Assembly (NCBI GenBank): GCA_036508075.1
Contig: DATCIA010000021.1
Span: 1-27,975 of the forward strand
DNA length: 27,975 nucleotides
DNA from: PALSA-660 sp036508075
Lineage (GTDB): Bacteria; Actinomycetota; Coriobacteriia; Anaerosomatales; PALSA-660
Direction of reading: 5' to 3'
Under the pieces are notes generated by a model. It did not search any database and was not told the origin of the DNA. It worked only from the letters and a program-made list of their open reading frames with translations. Shown piece by piece: positions 7,517-15,348 of the stretch; the first letter of the stretch is position 1; each line of letters starts with the position of its first letter. The position numbers were made by a program, and so were the translations under genes.

Positions 7517-8130
7517 ATTCGCTCACCTCCGCCCTGGAGAGCATGCCGGGCGGCGGGATCATCCTCACGAGCATGGACGCGCTGGCCGACTGGTCGCGCG
7601 GGCAGTCGCTGTGGGCGATGCCGATGGGCACCGCCTGCTGCGCGATGGAACTGATCGCAGCCTCCTTCTCCAAGTTCGACTTCGACCGTCTGGGGACGTT
7701 CCCGCGCCCCGACCCCCGGCACGTCGACGTGATGATCGTCGCGGGCACCATCACCAAGAAGATGCAGCCTGCGGTGCGCAGGCTCTACGACCAGATGGCC
7801 GAGCCCAAGTACGTGATCGCCATGGGCAACTGCGCCGTCAGCGGCGGGATCTTCTACTACGACACCTACTCCGTGGTCCGGGGCGTCGACCAGTTCATGC
7901 CGGTGGACGTCTACATCGCCGGCTGCCCGCCACGGCCCGAGTCTCTCGAGGACGGCGTCTTGCAGCTTCGCGCGCAGATCCGCACGCGCTCGATGGCCGA
8001 GGGGCGCTCCTACGATCGCGACCTCGCGCTCCCGGGCCTGGAGACCGACCGCGCCGGCACGACCGACGCGGTGCGTCCTGTCGGAGACACCCCGCTGGCG
8101 CCCCGCAGCGGGGCCGGTGAGAAGCTGTGA
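7504..8130 (+). CDS. nuoB: Complex I subunit NuoB (cluster N2 carrier)
   Basis: A 208-residue peripheral subunit holding [4Fe-4S] cluster N2, which hands electrons to quinone. The four ligand cysteines are present: C45 and C46 in GTACCAMELIA, C110 in GNCAVSGG and C141 in AGCPPRP. The start is GTG 7504, inside the 3' end of nuoA in another frame, which implies coupled translation. The C-terminal tail after about residue 165 is hydrophilic and variable in the family. In this operon it would receive electrons from the unusual NuoI fusion. Confidence 0.96.
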   Translation: MALVDSLTSALESMPGGGIILTSMDALADWSRGQSLWAMPMGTACCAMELIAASFSKFDFDRLGTFPRPDPRHVDVMIVAGTITKKMQPAVRRLYDQMAEPKYVIAMGNCAVSGGIFYYDTYSVVRGVDQFMPVDVYIAGCPPRPESLEDGVLQLRAQIRTRSMAEGRSYDRDLALPGLETDRAGTTDAVRPVGDTPLAPRSGAGEKL

Positions 8131-8609
8131 CCCGGGTCGAGGGCGAGAGCGGCCTGGAGTACCTCCGCCGCAAGCTGTGCTCCGTCTACCCGGACCTGTG
8201 CCCGCTGTTCTCCATCGAGTACGCGGATGGCGTGCTGCTCGTTCCGCGCGAAGCCCTGCATGGCGCCGCAGTCAACCTCAAGGCGCTGGGCTTCGAGCGC
8301 TTCGGCTTCGTGACCGCGGTCGATCGCGGCGAGTACTTCGAACTCGTCTGCCGTCTTCAGTCCGCGGAGTTCGGGGCCGGGCTGTTCCTGAAGGCGGAGA
8401 TCCCGCGCGACGACGCGGTCAGCGACTCCTTCACCGACCTGTGGCCCGCGGCCGACTGGCATGAGCGCGAGGTCTACGACCTGTTCGGCATCGAGTTCAC
8501 CGGCCATCCCGACATGCGGCGGATCCTGCTGCCGGACGACTGGGTCGGCCATCCGTTGCGCAAGGACTACCACGACGATTCCGTGATCCCGCGGCCCGAC
8601 TACATCTGA
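8127..8609 (+). CDS. nuoC: Complex I subunit NuoC (30-kDa subunit)
   Basis: A 160-residue peripheral subunit that packs against NuoD. The family signature spans ADWHEREVYDLFGIEFTGHP and ends in PLRKDY, all conserved. GTG 8127 overlaps the nuoB stop as GTGA, with GGTGAG just before it. NuoC is separate from NuoD, unlike the fused NuoCD of enterobacteria. Confidence 0.95.
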   Translation: MTRVEGESGLEYLRRKLCSVYPDLCPLFSIEYADGVLLVPREALHGAAVNLKALGFERFGFVTAVDRGEYFELVCRLQSAEFGAGLFLKAEIPRDDAVSDSFTDLWPAADWHEREVYDLFGIEFTGHPDMRRILLPDDWVGHPLRKDYHDDSVIPRPDYI

Positions 8610-8623
8610 GAGGAGGTGCGACG

Positions 8624-9769
8624 ATGGCTGTAGAGGTCGAGAGCACGCGTCCCGTGATCGCCGAGGACGGACGCCGCGTCGACGAGCTCGTCGTTAACAT
8701 CGGACCGTCGCACCCCTCCACGCACGGGGTGTGCCGCATCATCACGCACCTCGACGGCGAGGTCATCGTGAAGGCCGAGCCGGTCATCGGCTACCTCCAC
8801 CGCGGCATCGAGAAGATGGCCGAGAACCGCACCTACCTGCAGGTCGTCCCGCTCACCGACCGTCTGGACTACGTCGGCTCGATGTACGCCAACTGGGCGT
8901 ACTGCCGAGCCGTCGAACGTCTGGCCGAGATCCGCGTGCCCGAGCGCGCCGAGTACATCCGGGTGATCGTGTGCGAACTGCAGCGCATCGCCAGCCACAT
9001 GATGGGCGTGGGCTCTTCCGGCGCCGACACCGGCGCGGCCACGGCGTTCATCTGGGCGTTCGAGGTGCGCGAACGCATCGTCGACCTCTTCGACGAGCTG
9101 TGTGGGTCGCGGCTGACCTACAACTACGTGCGGCCGGGCGGTGTCTCGATGGACCTGCCCGACGGGTGGATCGAGAAGTGCCGCGAGGTCGTGAAGTGGG
9201 CGCCCGAGCGGCTGCTCGAGCTGGACGCGCTGTTCTTCGGCAACTTCATCGCCGGTGAGCGCATGAAGGGCATCGGCGTCCTGAGCGAGGCCGACGCCAT
9301 CGCCTGGGGCGCGAGTGGCCCCACGGCGCGCGGCAGCGGCGTGCTGTTCGACATCCGCAAGAACGACCCGTACTCCGTCTACCCCCGGCTCGACTTCCGG
9401 ATCCCGGTTGGGGAGAACGGCGACTGCTTCGACCGCAGCCGCGTCAAGTTGCTCGAGGCGATCGAGTCGTGCCACATCATCGAGCAGGCGCTCGACCAGA
9501 TCGAGCCCGGTCCCGTGATGACCGCCGGGCTGCCGCGTCTCCTGCGCCCGCGCGCGGGCGACGCCTACGACCACATCGAGTCGGCGCGCGGGTCGCTGGG
9601 CGTCTACCTCGTCTCCGACGGCTCGCCGAGGCCCTATCGCATGAAGGTGCGCTCGCCGGCCTTCTGCAACCTGCAGCTCTTGGGCAAGCTCGCTCCCGGC
9701 CACACCGTCAGCGACCTCGTCGTCATCCTCGGGTCGCTCGACCCCGTGTTCGGCGAGGTGGACAGGTGA
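8624..9769 (+). CDS. nuoD: Complex I subunit NuoD (49-kDa subunit)
   Basis: A 381-residue subunit that forms the quinone-binding cavity with NuoB. The N-terminal GPSHPSTHG holds the conserved histidine loop, followed by GYLHRGIEKMAENRTY and RLDYVGSMYANWAY; the end GSLDPVFGEVDR is typical. The paired CxxC motifs of the related [NiFe] hydrogenase large subunits are missing, so this is a quinone-reducing complex I rather than an energy-converting hydrogenase. A strong GAGAGGAGG precedes ATG 8624. Confidence 0.96.
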   Translation: MAVEVESTRPVIAEDGRRVDELVVNIGPSHPSTHGVCRIITHLDGEVIVKAEPVIGYLHRGIEKMAENRTYLQVVPLTDRLDYVGSMYANWAYCRAVERLAEIRVPERAEYIRVIVCELQRIASHMMGVGSSGADTGAATAFIWAFEVRERIVDLFDELCGSRLTYNYVRPGGVSMDLPDGWIEKCREVVKWAPERLLELDALFFGNFIAGERMKGIGVLSEADAIAWGASGPTARGSGVLFDIRKNDPYSVYPRLDFRIPVGENGDCFDRSRVKLLEAIESCHIIEQALDQIEPGPVMTAGLPRLLRPRAGDAYDHIESARGSLGVYLVSDGSPRPYRMKVRSPAFCNLQLLGKLAPGHTVSDLVVILGSLDPVFGEVDR

Positions 9770-10722
9770 CCTGGCTTCTTTCGGGCGCGCTGTTCGGCCT
9801 GATCGCGGGCACGGCCATCGCGCTGGCCGCGCTGTTCGGCGTGTGGTGGGAGCGCAAGGTCGCGGGCCGCATGCAGATGCGATTCGGCCCGCAGCAGGCA
9901 GGCCCCGCGGGCATCCTCCAGACGCTCGCCGACACGGTGAAGCTGGTGCTCAAGGAGGATGTCACCCCGAACGCCGCCGACCCCCGCATCTTCAGGATGG
10001 CGCCGCTGCTGGTGTTCACGCCGATCGCCCTCTCGCTGCTGCTCATCCCGGTCGTGACCGGGTGGGCGCCGCTCGACTCGAGCGTCGGCATCCTGCTGTT
10101 CCTTGCCGTCCCCTCGGCGTCGGTCATCGGCGTCCTGCTCGGCGGCTGGTCGTCCGGCAACACCTTCGGGATGCTGGGCGGCCTGCGTGGCGCGGCCCAG
10201 ATGATCAGCTACGAGATCCCGCGGACGCTCTCCGTGATGGCGCTGGTCGTGGTCGCGGGTTCGATGCGTCCGGCCGTGGTGATGGGCGCCTGGCGCTGGT
10301 GGTGGTTGCCGCTGTTCGCCGTGGCTTTCGTCATCTTCCTGATCGCCTCGATCGCCGAGATGAACCGCGGGCCGTTCGACCTGCCCGACGCGGAGTCCGA
10401 ACTGGTGGCCGGCTACTTCGCCGACTACACCGGGATCCGGTGGGCCATCTTCATGATGTCGGAGTACGGGGGCATGCTTGCTACGGGCCTGTTCGGCGCC
10501 GCGGTCTTCCTCGGCGGCACCAACGGCCTTCCCGGCGTCCTCGGCGCCCTGGTCCTGCTGGTGAAGGCGATCGGCATCGTCACGGCCGTCGTCTGGATCA
10601 AGTGGACCTTCCCGCGTTTCCGTCAGGACCAGCTCATGAAGCTCGCGTGGAAGGTCCTCACCCCGATAGCCCTGGTGCAGCTCCTCGTGGCGGGGGCGGT
10701 GGCGGTCCTGTGGCTGAGGTGA
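9766..10722 (+). CDS. nuoH: Complex I subunit NuoH
   Basis: A 318-residue membrane subunit with about eight helices that links the quinone site to the proton-pumping arm. Family signatures are WERKVAGRMQMRFGP near the N-terminus and EMNRGPFDLPDAESELVAG in the central acidic loop, followed by YFADYTG. GTG 9766 overlaps the nuoD stop as GTGA. Length is at the lower end of the usual range (about 320-350). The frame stays open far upstream, but the first 99 codons there lie within nuoD and are not NuoH-like. Confidence 0.95.
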   Translation: MTWLLSGALFGLIAGTAIALAALFGVWWERKVAGRMQMRFGPQQAGPAGILQTLADTVKLVLKEDVTPNAADPRIFRMAPLLVFTPIALSLLLIPVVTGWAPLDSSVGILLFLAVPSASVIGVLLGGWSSGNTFGMLGGLRGAAQMISYEIPRTLSVMALVVVAGSMRPAVVMGAWRWWWLPLFAVAFVIFLIASIAEMNRGPFDLPDAESELVAGYFADYTGIRWAIFMMSEYGGMLATGLFGAAVFLGGTNGLPGVLGALVLLVKAIGIVTAVVWIKWTFPRFRQDQLMKLAWKVLTPIALVQLLVAGAVAVLWLR

Positions 10723-12770
10723 AGCGCCCCGATCCCGACGCCGGGCTGATCAGCGCCAGCGTGCCGCCCAAGACCGGCCTCGACGCGTTCGTGTCGGGCT
10801 GGCGCTCGATGGTGACCGGCCTGGGCATCACCGCGCGGCGCTCGATGGAGACGCCCAAGACACTGCGCTACCCGTTCGTGAAGCTGACGATGAACCCCCG
10901 CTGGCGGGGCGCCCTGCGCCTGCGCGGCGTGCTCGGACGCGACGACGTGGCTTTGGTCTCCGCGCCGCCCCCGCACCACAACGAGCTCATCGCGACGCTG
11001 CTGGCGGCCGAGCGGCTCGCCCCCTGCATGGGCACCTGCCCGGCCAACGTCGACGCCCGCGGGCAGAACTACCTGATCGCCGACGGACGCGTGGCCGAGG
11101 CCTACGAACTCGTGCGGGAGCGCAACACACTGCCGGGCGTCCTGGGCCGCATCTGCCACCACCCGTGCGAGGGCGCGTGCACCCGAGCGCGATACGACCA
11201 GCCCATCGCCATCCGCCCGCTGCACCGGTTCGCGCAGGAGTCCTACGCGCCGCTGCGCGCCGAACGCGTGAAGCCGCTGCCGGTCAGCCAGGGCGCGCCC
11301 GTGGCGATCATCGGCTCCGGGCCGTCGGGCCTCTCTGCCGCGCTCGATCTGATGCGGCTGGGCTACAAGGTCACCGCGTTCGAGAAGTACGACAAGCCGG
11401 GCGGCGCGCTGTACTCGGGAGTCCCCGCGTACCGCCTGCCGCGCGAGGTGCTGCACTCCGAGATCGACGACATCGTGACCATGGGACTCGACCTTCGCTG
11501 CAACGTCGAGGTCGGCAAGGACATCACGCTGGCCGAGCTGCGCCGCGACTACGGAGCGGTCCTGATCGCCGCCGGCCTGCAGGTCAGCCGGATCCTCCCG
11601 ATCCCCGGCGCCGACGCCGAGGGCGTGCGCGGTGCGCTGGAGTTCCTGCGCAAGGCGAACTGGGAGGGCGAGGCGGGCGTGCGCGGCAAGCGCGTGCTCG
11701 TGATCGGCGGCGGCAACGTCGCCGTCGACGTCGCCCGGTGCGCACTGCGCGTCGGCGCGACCGAGGTGCACATGGCCTCCCTCGAGTCGATGGAAGAGGT
11801 CCCGGCACATCCGTGGGAGATCGCGGAGGCGCTCGACGAGGGCGTCATCGCCACCTGCTCCGTGGGTCCGGAGGAGGTCATGGTCGCCGACGGCCACGTC
11901 ACCGGCCTGCGCGTCCGGGAGTGCCTCTCGGTGTTCGACGAGACAGGCCGCTTCTCGCCGAAGATGGGCGAGAACACCCATGTGCTCGAGGCGGACGTCG
12001 TCGTGTTCGCCATCGGCCAGGCCGCCGTGCTCGAGGACGTCGTCAAGGACTCCGACGTGACGCTCAACGAGCGCGGCAACCTCAAGGCCGACGGGACTCT
12101 GTTCACCACGACGGGCGCGGGGGTGTTCGCCTGCGGCGAGGTCGTGACCGGCCCCGGTTCAGCGATCGCGTCGATCGCGACCGGCCACGAGGCCGCGCAG
12201 TCCATCCATCGCTACCTGCGGGGCGTCGACATTGCGGCGGACCGCACGCCGCGGCCCGTCCCGGTGTTCCCCAAGCACGAGGCCGCGCAACTCGACGGTG
12301 TGGAGAGCGAGCGCTTGCGCGCGACCATGTCGATGGCCGATCCGATCCAGCGCGTCACCGACTTCCGCCCCATCGAGTCGGGCCTGGAGAACGGCGCGTC
12401 GCAGCACGAGGCCGCCCGCTGCCTGCGCTGTTGCTCTGAGGTGTGCGTCGGCTGCACGTTCTGCGCGCGCACCTGCCCCGACCTTGCCATCACCGTCGAG
12501 CGTGTCGACACGCCGGGGGCGCGCTGCGTAACGCGCTACGACCTCGACCTCACCAAGTGTTGCTTCTGCGGGCTGTGCGCCGAGCAGTGCCCGACGATGG
12601 CGCTGACGCACACCGGCCAGTACGAACTGAGCTTCTACCATCGCGAGCTCGCGATCTTCGACAAGGGCGAGATGCTCCGCGATCCGCTCCCGAGCCGCGC
12701 CACCGGCCGCGACGGCATCATGTCGCCGCCGTGCCCGATCGACCCGTCGAAGGGCGGTGGTCGCCCGTGA
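10719..12770 (+). CDS. nuoI: NuoI fused with a GltD/NfnB-like FAD-NAD(P)H oxidoreductase
   Basis: A 683-residue fusion at the nuoI position. Residues about 20-80 match the NuoI N-terminal membrane-contact segment (GITARRSMETPKTLRYPF, then NPRWRG). Residues about 87-545 are a glutamate-synthase-small-subunit-like flavoprotein: cysteines C103, C107, C146, C150 and C154, FAD-binding GSGPSG (199-204), pyridine-nucleotide-binding GGGNVA (330-335), and a second FAD motif GVFACGEV (468-475). At the junction is EAARCLRCC (C568, C571, C572). Residues 576-586 and 614-624 give two CxxCxxCxxxCP motifs, then a NuoI-type tail (YHRELAIFDKGEML). Expected role: oxidise NAD(P)H through FAD and pass electrons to NuoB. 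GTG 10719 makes a GTGA overlap with nuoH; GTG 10710 is an alternative. E356, after strand 2 of the nucleotide fold, hints at NADH over NADPH. Electron path and cofactor are inferred. Confidence 0.92.
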   Translation: MKRPDPDAGLISASVPPKTGLDAFVSGWRSMVTGLGITARRSMETPKTLRYPFVKLTMNPRWRGALRLRGVLGRDDVALVSAPPPHHNELIATLLAAERLAPCMGTCPANVDARGQNYLIADGRVAEAYELVRERNTLPGVLGRICHHPCEGACTRARYDQPIAIRPLHRFAQESYAPLRAERVKPLPVSQGAPVAIIGSGPSGLSAALDLMRLGYKVTAFEKYDKPGGALYSGVPAYRLPREVLHSEIDDIVTMGLDLRCNVEVGKDITLAELRRDYGAVLIAAGLQVSRILPIPGADAEGVRGALEFLRKANWEGEAGVRGKRVLVIGGGNVAVDVARCALRVGATEVHMASLESMEEVPAHPWEIAEALDEGVIATCSVGPEEVMVADGHVTGLRVRECLSVFDETGRFSPKMGENTHVLEADVVVFAIGQAAVLEDVVKDSDVTLNERGNLKADGTLFTTTGAGVFACGEVVTGPGSAIASIATGHEAAQSIHRYLRGVDIAADRTPRPVPVFPKHEAAQLDGVESERLRATMSMADPIQRVTDFRPIESGLENGASQHEAARCLRCCSEVCVGCTFCARTCPDLAITVERVDTPGARCVTRYDLDLTKCCFCGLCAEQCPTMALTHTGQYELSFYHRELAIFDKGEMLRDPLPSRATGRDGIMSPPCPIDPSKGGGRP

Positions 12771-13261
12771 GCGTGAGCGTCACGCTGCTGTGGTGGGGGC
12801 TCGCCGCGCTGACCGTCGCCGGCGCAGTCGCCGTCCTGCTGGTGCGCGAGATGATGCGCCTGATGCTCGGCCTCGGCGTGTTCCTGGTCGGCATCGCAGG
12901 CATGTACGCCTGGTACGGCTTCGGGCTGTTGGGCGTGGCCGAGGTCTTCGTCTACGTCGGCGGCGTGCTCGTGCTGTTCCTGCTCGCCATCACCGCGATG
13001 GGCCGCGACTCGGAGTCGCGCGCCATCGTCCGGCGTTTCGACATCGGCGCCGCGACCGTGAGCGTCGGTCTGGGCGCGGTCCTCGTCCTTGCCCTGGGCG
13101 GCATGCTGCCGGGAACGTCGCCGGTGGCGGGCGCGACGGTCGAGAGGACCGCCGACGCTCTGTTGGGGACCTTGCTGCCGCAGTTCGAGATCGCCGGCGT
13201 CGTGCTCCTCGTGGGGCTCGTCGCCGCGCTCGCCATCGTCGGGGGAGGCGAGGAGAAGTGA
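12767..13261 (+). CDS. nuoJ: Complex I subunit NuoJ
   Basis: A 164-residue membrane subunit with about five helices. The conserved third-helix region reads GVAEVFVYVGGVLVLFLLAI, typical of NuoJ. GTG 12767 overlaps the preceding stop as GTGA. It is on the short side for the family because the C-terminal extracytoplasmic part is reduced. Confidence 0.92.
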   Translation: MSVSVTLLWWGLAALTVAGAVAVLLVREMMRLMLGLGVFLVGIAGMYAWYGFGLLGVAEVFVYVGGVLVLFLLAITAMGRDSESRAIVRRFDIGAATVSVGLGAVLVLALGGMLPGTSPVAGATVERTADALLGTLLPQFEIAGVVLLVGLVAALAIVGGGEEK

Positions 13262-13551
13262 ACACCCTCGTGCTCTCATGCGCGCTCGTGGCCGCCGGGC
13301 TCTACGGTGTCCTGACGCGCCGCGACCTCGTCGCCGTCCTCGCATCCATCGAGGTCATGCTCGGCGGGGCCTCGCTGCTGCTGGTCGCTTACGCCGCGCC
13401 CGGCGTGGCCACGGCCGCCGCCGGTCAGGGTTACGCGCTGCTCGTCCTGGCCGTCGGCGCCGCGGAAGCCGCCGTCGGTATCGCCCTGTTGGTATCGCTG
13501 ATCCGCCGGGGCCGCACGCGCTCCGAGGACATCACGGAGGTGCGCGGATGA
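13258..13551 (+). CDS. nuoK: Complex I subunit NuoK
   Basis: A 97-residue, three-helix membrane subunit related to MrpC. The two conserved membrane glutamates needed for proton transfer are present in SIEVMLGGASLLLVAY and in LAVGAAEAAVGIALLVSL. GTG 13258 overlaps the nuoJ stop and follows GGAGGCGAGGAG. Confidence 0.94.
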   Translation: MNTLVLSCALVAAGLYGVLTRRDLVAVLASIEVMLGGASLLLVAYAAPGVATAAAGQGYALLVLAVGAAEAAVGIALLVSLIRRGRTRSEDITEVRG

Positions 13552-15344
13552 GCGTCCTTCACGAGATGCCCTACCTGGCGGTCCTGGTGCCTCTGGCGCT
13601 GGCGGTCGTACTGGCTGCCGGCGTCCGCTTCTGGGGCAACGCCGCCGCGTGGATCGCGCTGCTGGGCCCGCTCACCGGGCTCGCCGTCGGCATCGCCTCG
13701 ATCGGTGGCGGCACTGCGGGCACCTTCACCTGGATCCGCGTGGGACAGACCGTGCTCCGTCTCGGATACGACGCGAACGCCCTGACGGTGGTCATGCTGC
13801 TGGTCGTGGGCGTTGTCGCCTCCTGCGTGATGGTCTTCTCGATCGGCTACATGCACGGCGAGAAGGGCTACGTCCGCTACTATGCGTTGCTGTCGCTGTT
13901 CACCGCGGCGATGGCGGCGCTCGTGCTCGCCGCCGACCTGGTCAGCCTGTTCGTCGGCTGGGAGCTGGTGGGGGCGTGCTCGTTCCTGCTCATCGGGTTC
14001 TGGTACGCGAAGCCGTCGGCCGCCGAGGCGGCGCGCAAGGCGTTCATGGTCACGCGCATCGGCGACGCCGCGATGCTGCTCGGCATGGCCGTGCTGTGGA
14101 ACGCAACCGGCACGCTCGAGCTGAGCGCCGTGCTCGGCAAGGCCGCGACGCTCGCGCCCGGCGTGGCGACGGCAGCCGCTATCTGCGTACTGCTCGGAGC
14201 GGTGGGGAAGTCGGCCCAGTTCCCGCTCCACATCTGGCTCCCGGACGCCATGGAGGGTCCGACCCCGGTCTCAGCACTGATCCACGCAGCGACGATGGTC
14301 GCCGCGGGCGTGTTCCTGATCGCGCGGGTGTGGCCGTTGTTCGAGGTGGCTCCTGCCGCGCGCGGCCTGGCGCTGACGCTCGGGACCATCACCGCGCTCG
14401 GCGCCGCGACCGTGGCGCTCGCGCAGCGCGATATCAAGAAGGTGCTGGCATGGTCGACCATCAGTCAGCTCGGGTTCATGTTCGCGGCTCTGGGCGTGGG
14501 CGCCTGGCCGGTCGCGATCTTCCACTTGGTGACCCACGCGGCCTTCAAGGCGCTGCTCTTCCTGTCGGCCGGCTCCGTGATCCATGGCAGCGGCACGCAG
14601 GACCTCGCCGAGATGGGCGGGCTGGCCAAGAAGATGCCACTCACCGCGGCCTGTTGGATCGCCGGCGTCGTCTCGCTCGCGGGGATCCCGCCCGCGGCCG
14701 GCTTCTTCTCCAAGGACGAGGTCGTCGCCTCGGTGCTGCACGCGGCTCCGTGGGCGGGAGTGGCGCTCTTCGCCGCCAGCGCCCTGACGGCGGCGTACGC
14801 GGCGCGTGCGACCCGTCTGGCCTTCTTCGGTGAGCCCCGCGGCGCCAAGCCGGCCCACGAGTCGCCGTGGACGATGATCGCTCCGCTCGCGCTGCTGGCC
14901 GTCGGGGCGCTCGGGCTCGGCTTTGCCGGCGCACCGCTGGCCGCGCTCCTCGGTCACGAGGCCGAGCCGCTGTCCGTTCCGATCGCGGCCACAGCCGTGA
15001 GCCTCGCGCTCGTCGGGGCGTTCCTCGGCTGGCGCAGTGCGCGTCCCGAGGCGTCCGCCGACCCGCGCTTCGCCGCCCTGACCCGTGCAGCGTATTCGGG
15101 CTGGGGCGTCGACGCCTTCGCGGACCGCTTCGTGGTGCGTCCCGCCACGGCGCTCGCCCGCATGGCCGATGCGATGGGCGATCGCCTCGCCATCGACGGT
15201 CTCGCCGAGGGCGTCGCCACCATGGCGTCGCGCGTAGGAGGACTCCTTGCCGAGATCCAGTCGGGTGACGGCCAGTGGTACGCGGCTCTGATGGCAACGG
15301 GCGTTGTGGTGCTCGCCGCCGCCGCGGTCTGGCTGGTGAGGTGA
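13548..15344 (+). CDS. nuoL: Complex I subunit NuoL (antiporter-like)
   Basis: A 598-residue antiporter-like subunit at the distal end of the membrane arm. Proton-path residues are in place: glutamate in FVGWELVGACSFLLIGFWY, lysine in GAVGKSAQFPLHIWLPDAM, and the following PTPVSALIHAATMVAAGVF. The C-terminal region after about residue 500 carries the amphipathic lateral helix and final membrane helix expected of full-length NuoL. ATG 13548 overlaps the nuoK stop as ATGA, with GGAGG upstream. Confidence 0.96.
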   Translation: MSVLHEMPYLAVLVPLALAVVLAAGVRFWGNAAAWIALLGPLTGLAVGIASIGGGTAGTFTWIRVGQTVLRLGYDANALTVVMLLVVGVVASCVMVFSIGYMHGEKGYVRYYALLSLFTAAMAALVLAADLVSLFVGWELVGACSFLLIGFWYAKPSAAEAARKAFMVTRIGDAAMLLGMAVLWNATGTLELSAVLGKAATLAPGVATAAAICVLLGAVGKSAQFPLHIWLPDAMEGPTPVSALIHAATMVAAGVFLIARVWPLFEVAPAARGLALTLGTITALGAATVALAQRDIKKVLAWSTISQLGFMFAALGVGAWPVAIFHLVTHAAFKALLFLSAGSVIHGSGTQDLAEMGGLAKKMPLTAACWIAGVVSLAGIPPAAGFFSKDEVVASVLHAAPWAGVALFAASALTAAYAARATRLAFFGEPRGAKPAHESPWTMIAPLALLAVGALGLGFAGAPLAALLGHEAEPLSVPIAATAVSLALVGAFLGWRSARPEASADPRFAALTRAAYSGWGVDAFADRFVVRPATALARMADAMGDRLAIDGLAEGVATMASRVGGLLAEIQSGDGQWYAALMATGVVVLAAAAVWLVR

Positions 15345-15348
15345 CGAG

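Noticed and set aside
8624..9769. NuoD as a [NiFe] hydrogenase large subunit
   Set aside because: The N- and C-terminal CxxC nickel ligands are absent and the quinone-type HPSTHG loop and C-terminus are present.
10719..12770. Possibility that the NuoI fusion is a frameshift join of two genes
   Set aside because: The frame is continuous, NuoI-like sequence lies on both sides of the flavin domain, codon use is uniform, and both ends overlap neighbours as GTGA like the other nuo genes. Read mapping would still be the decisive check.
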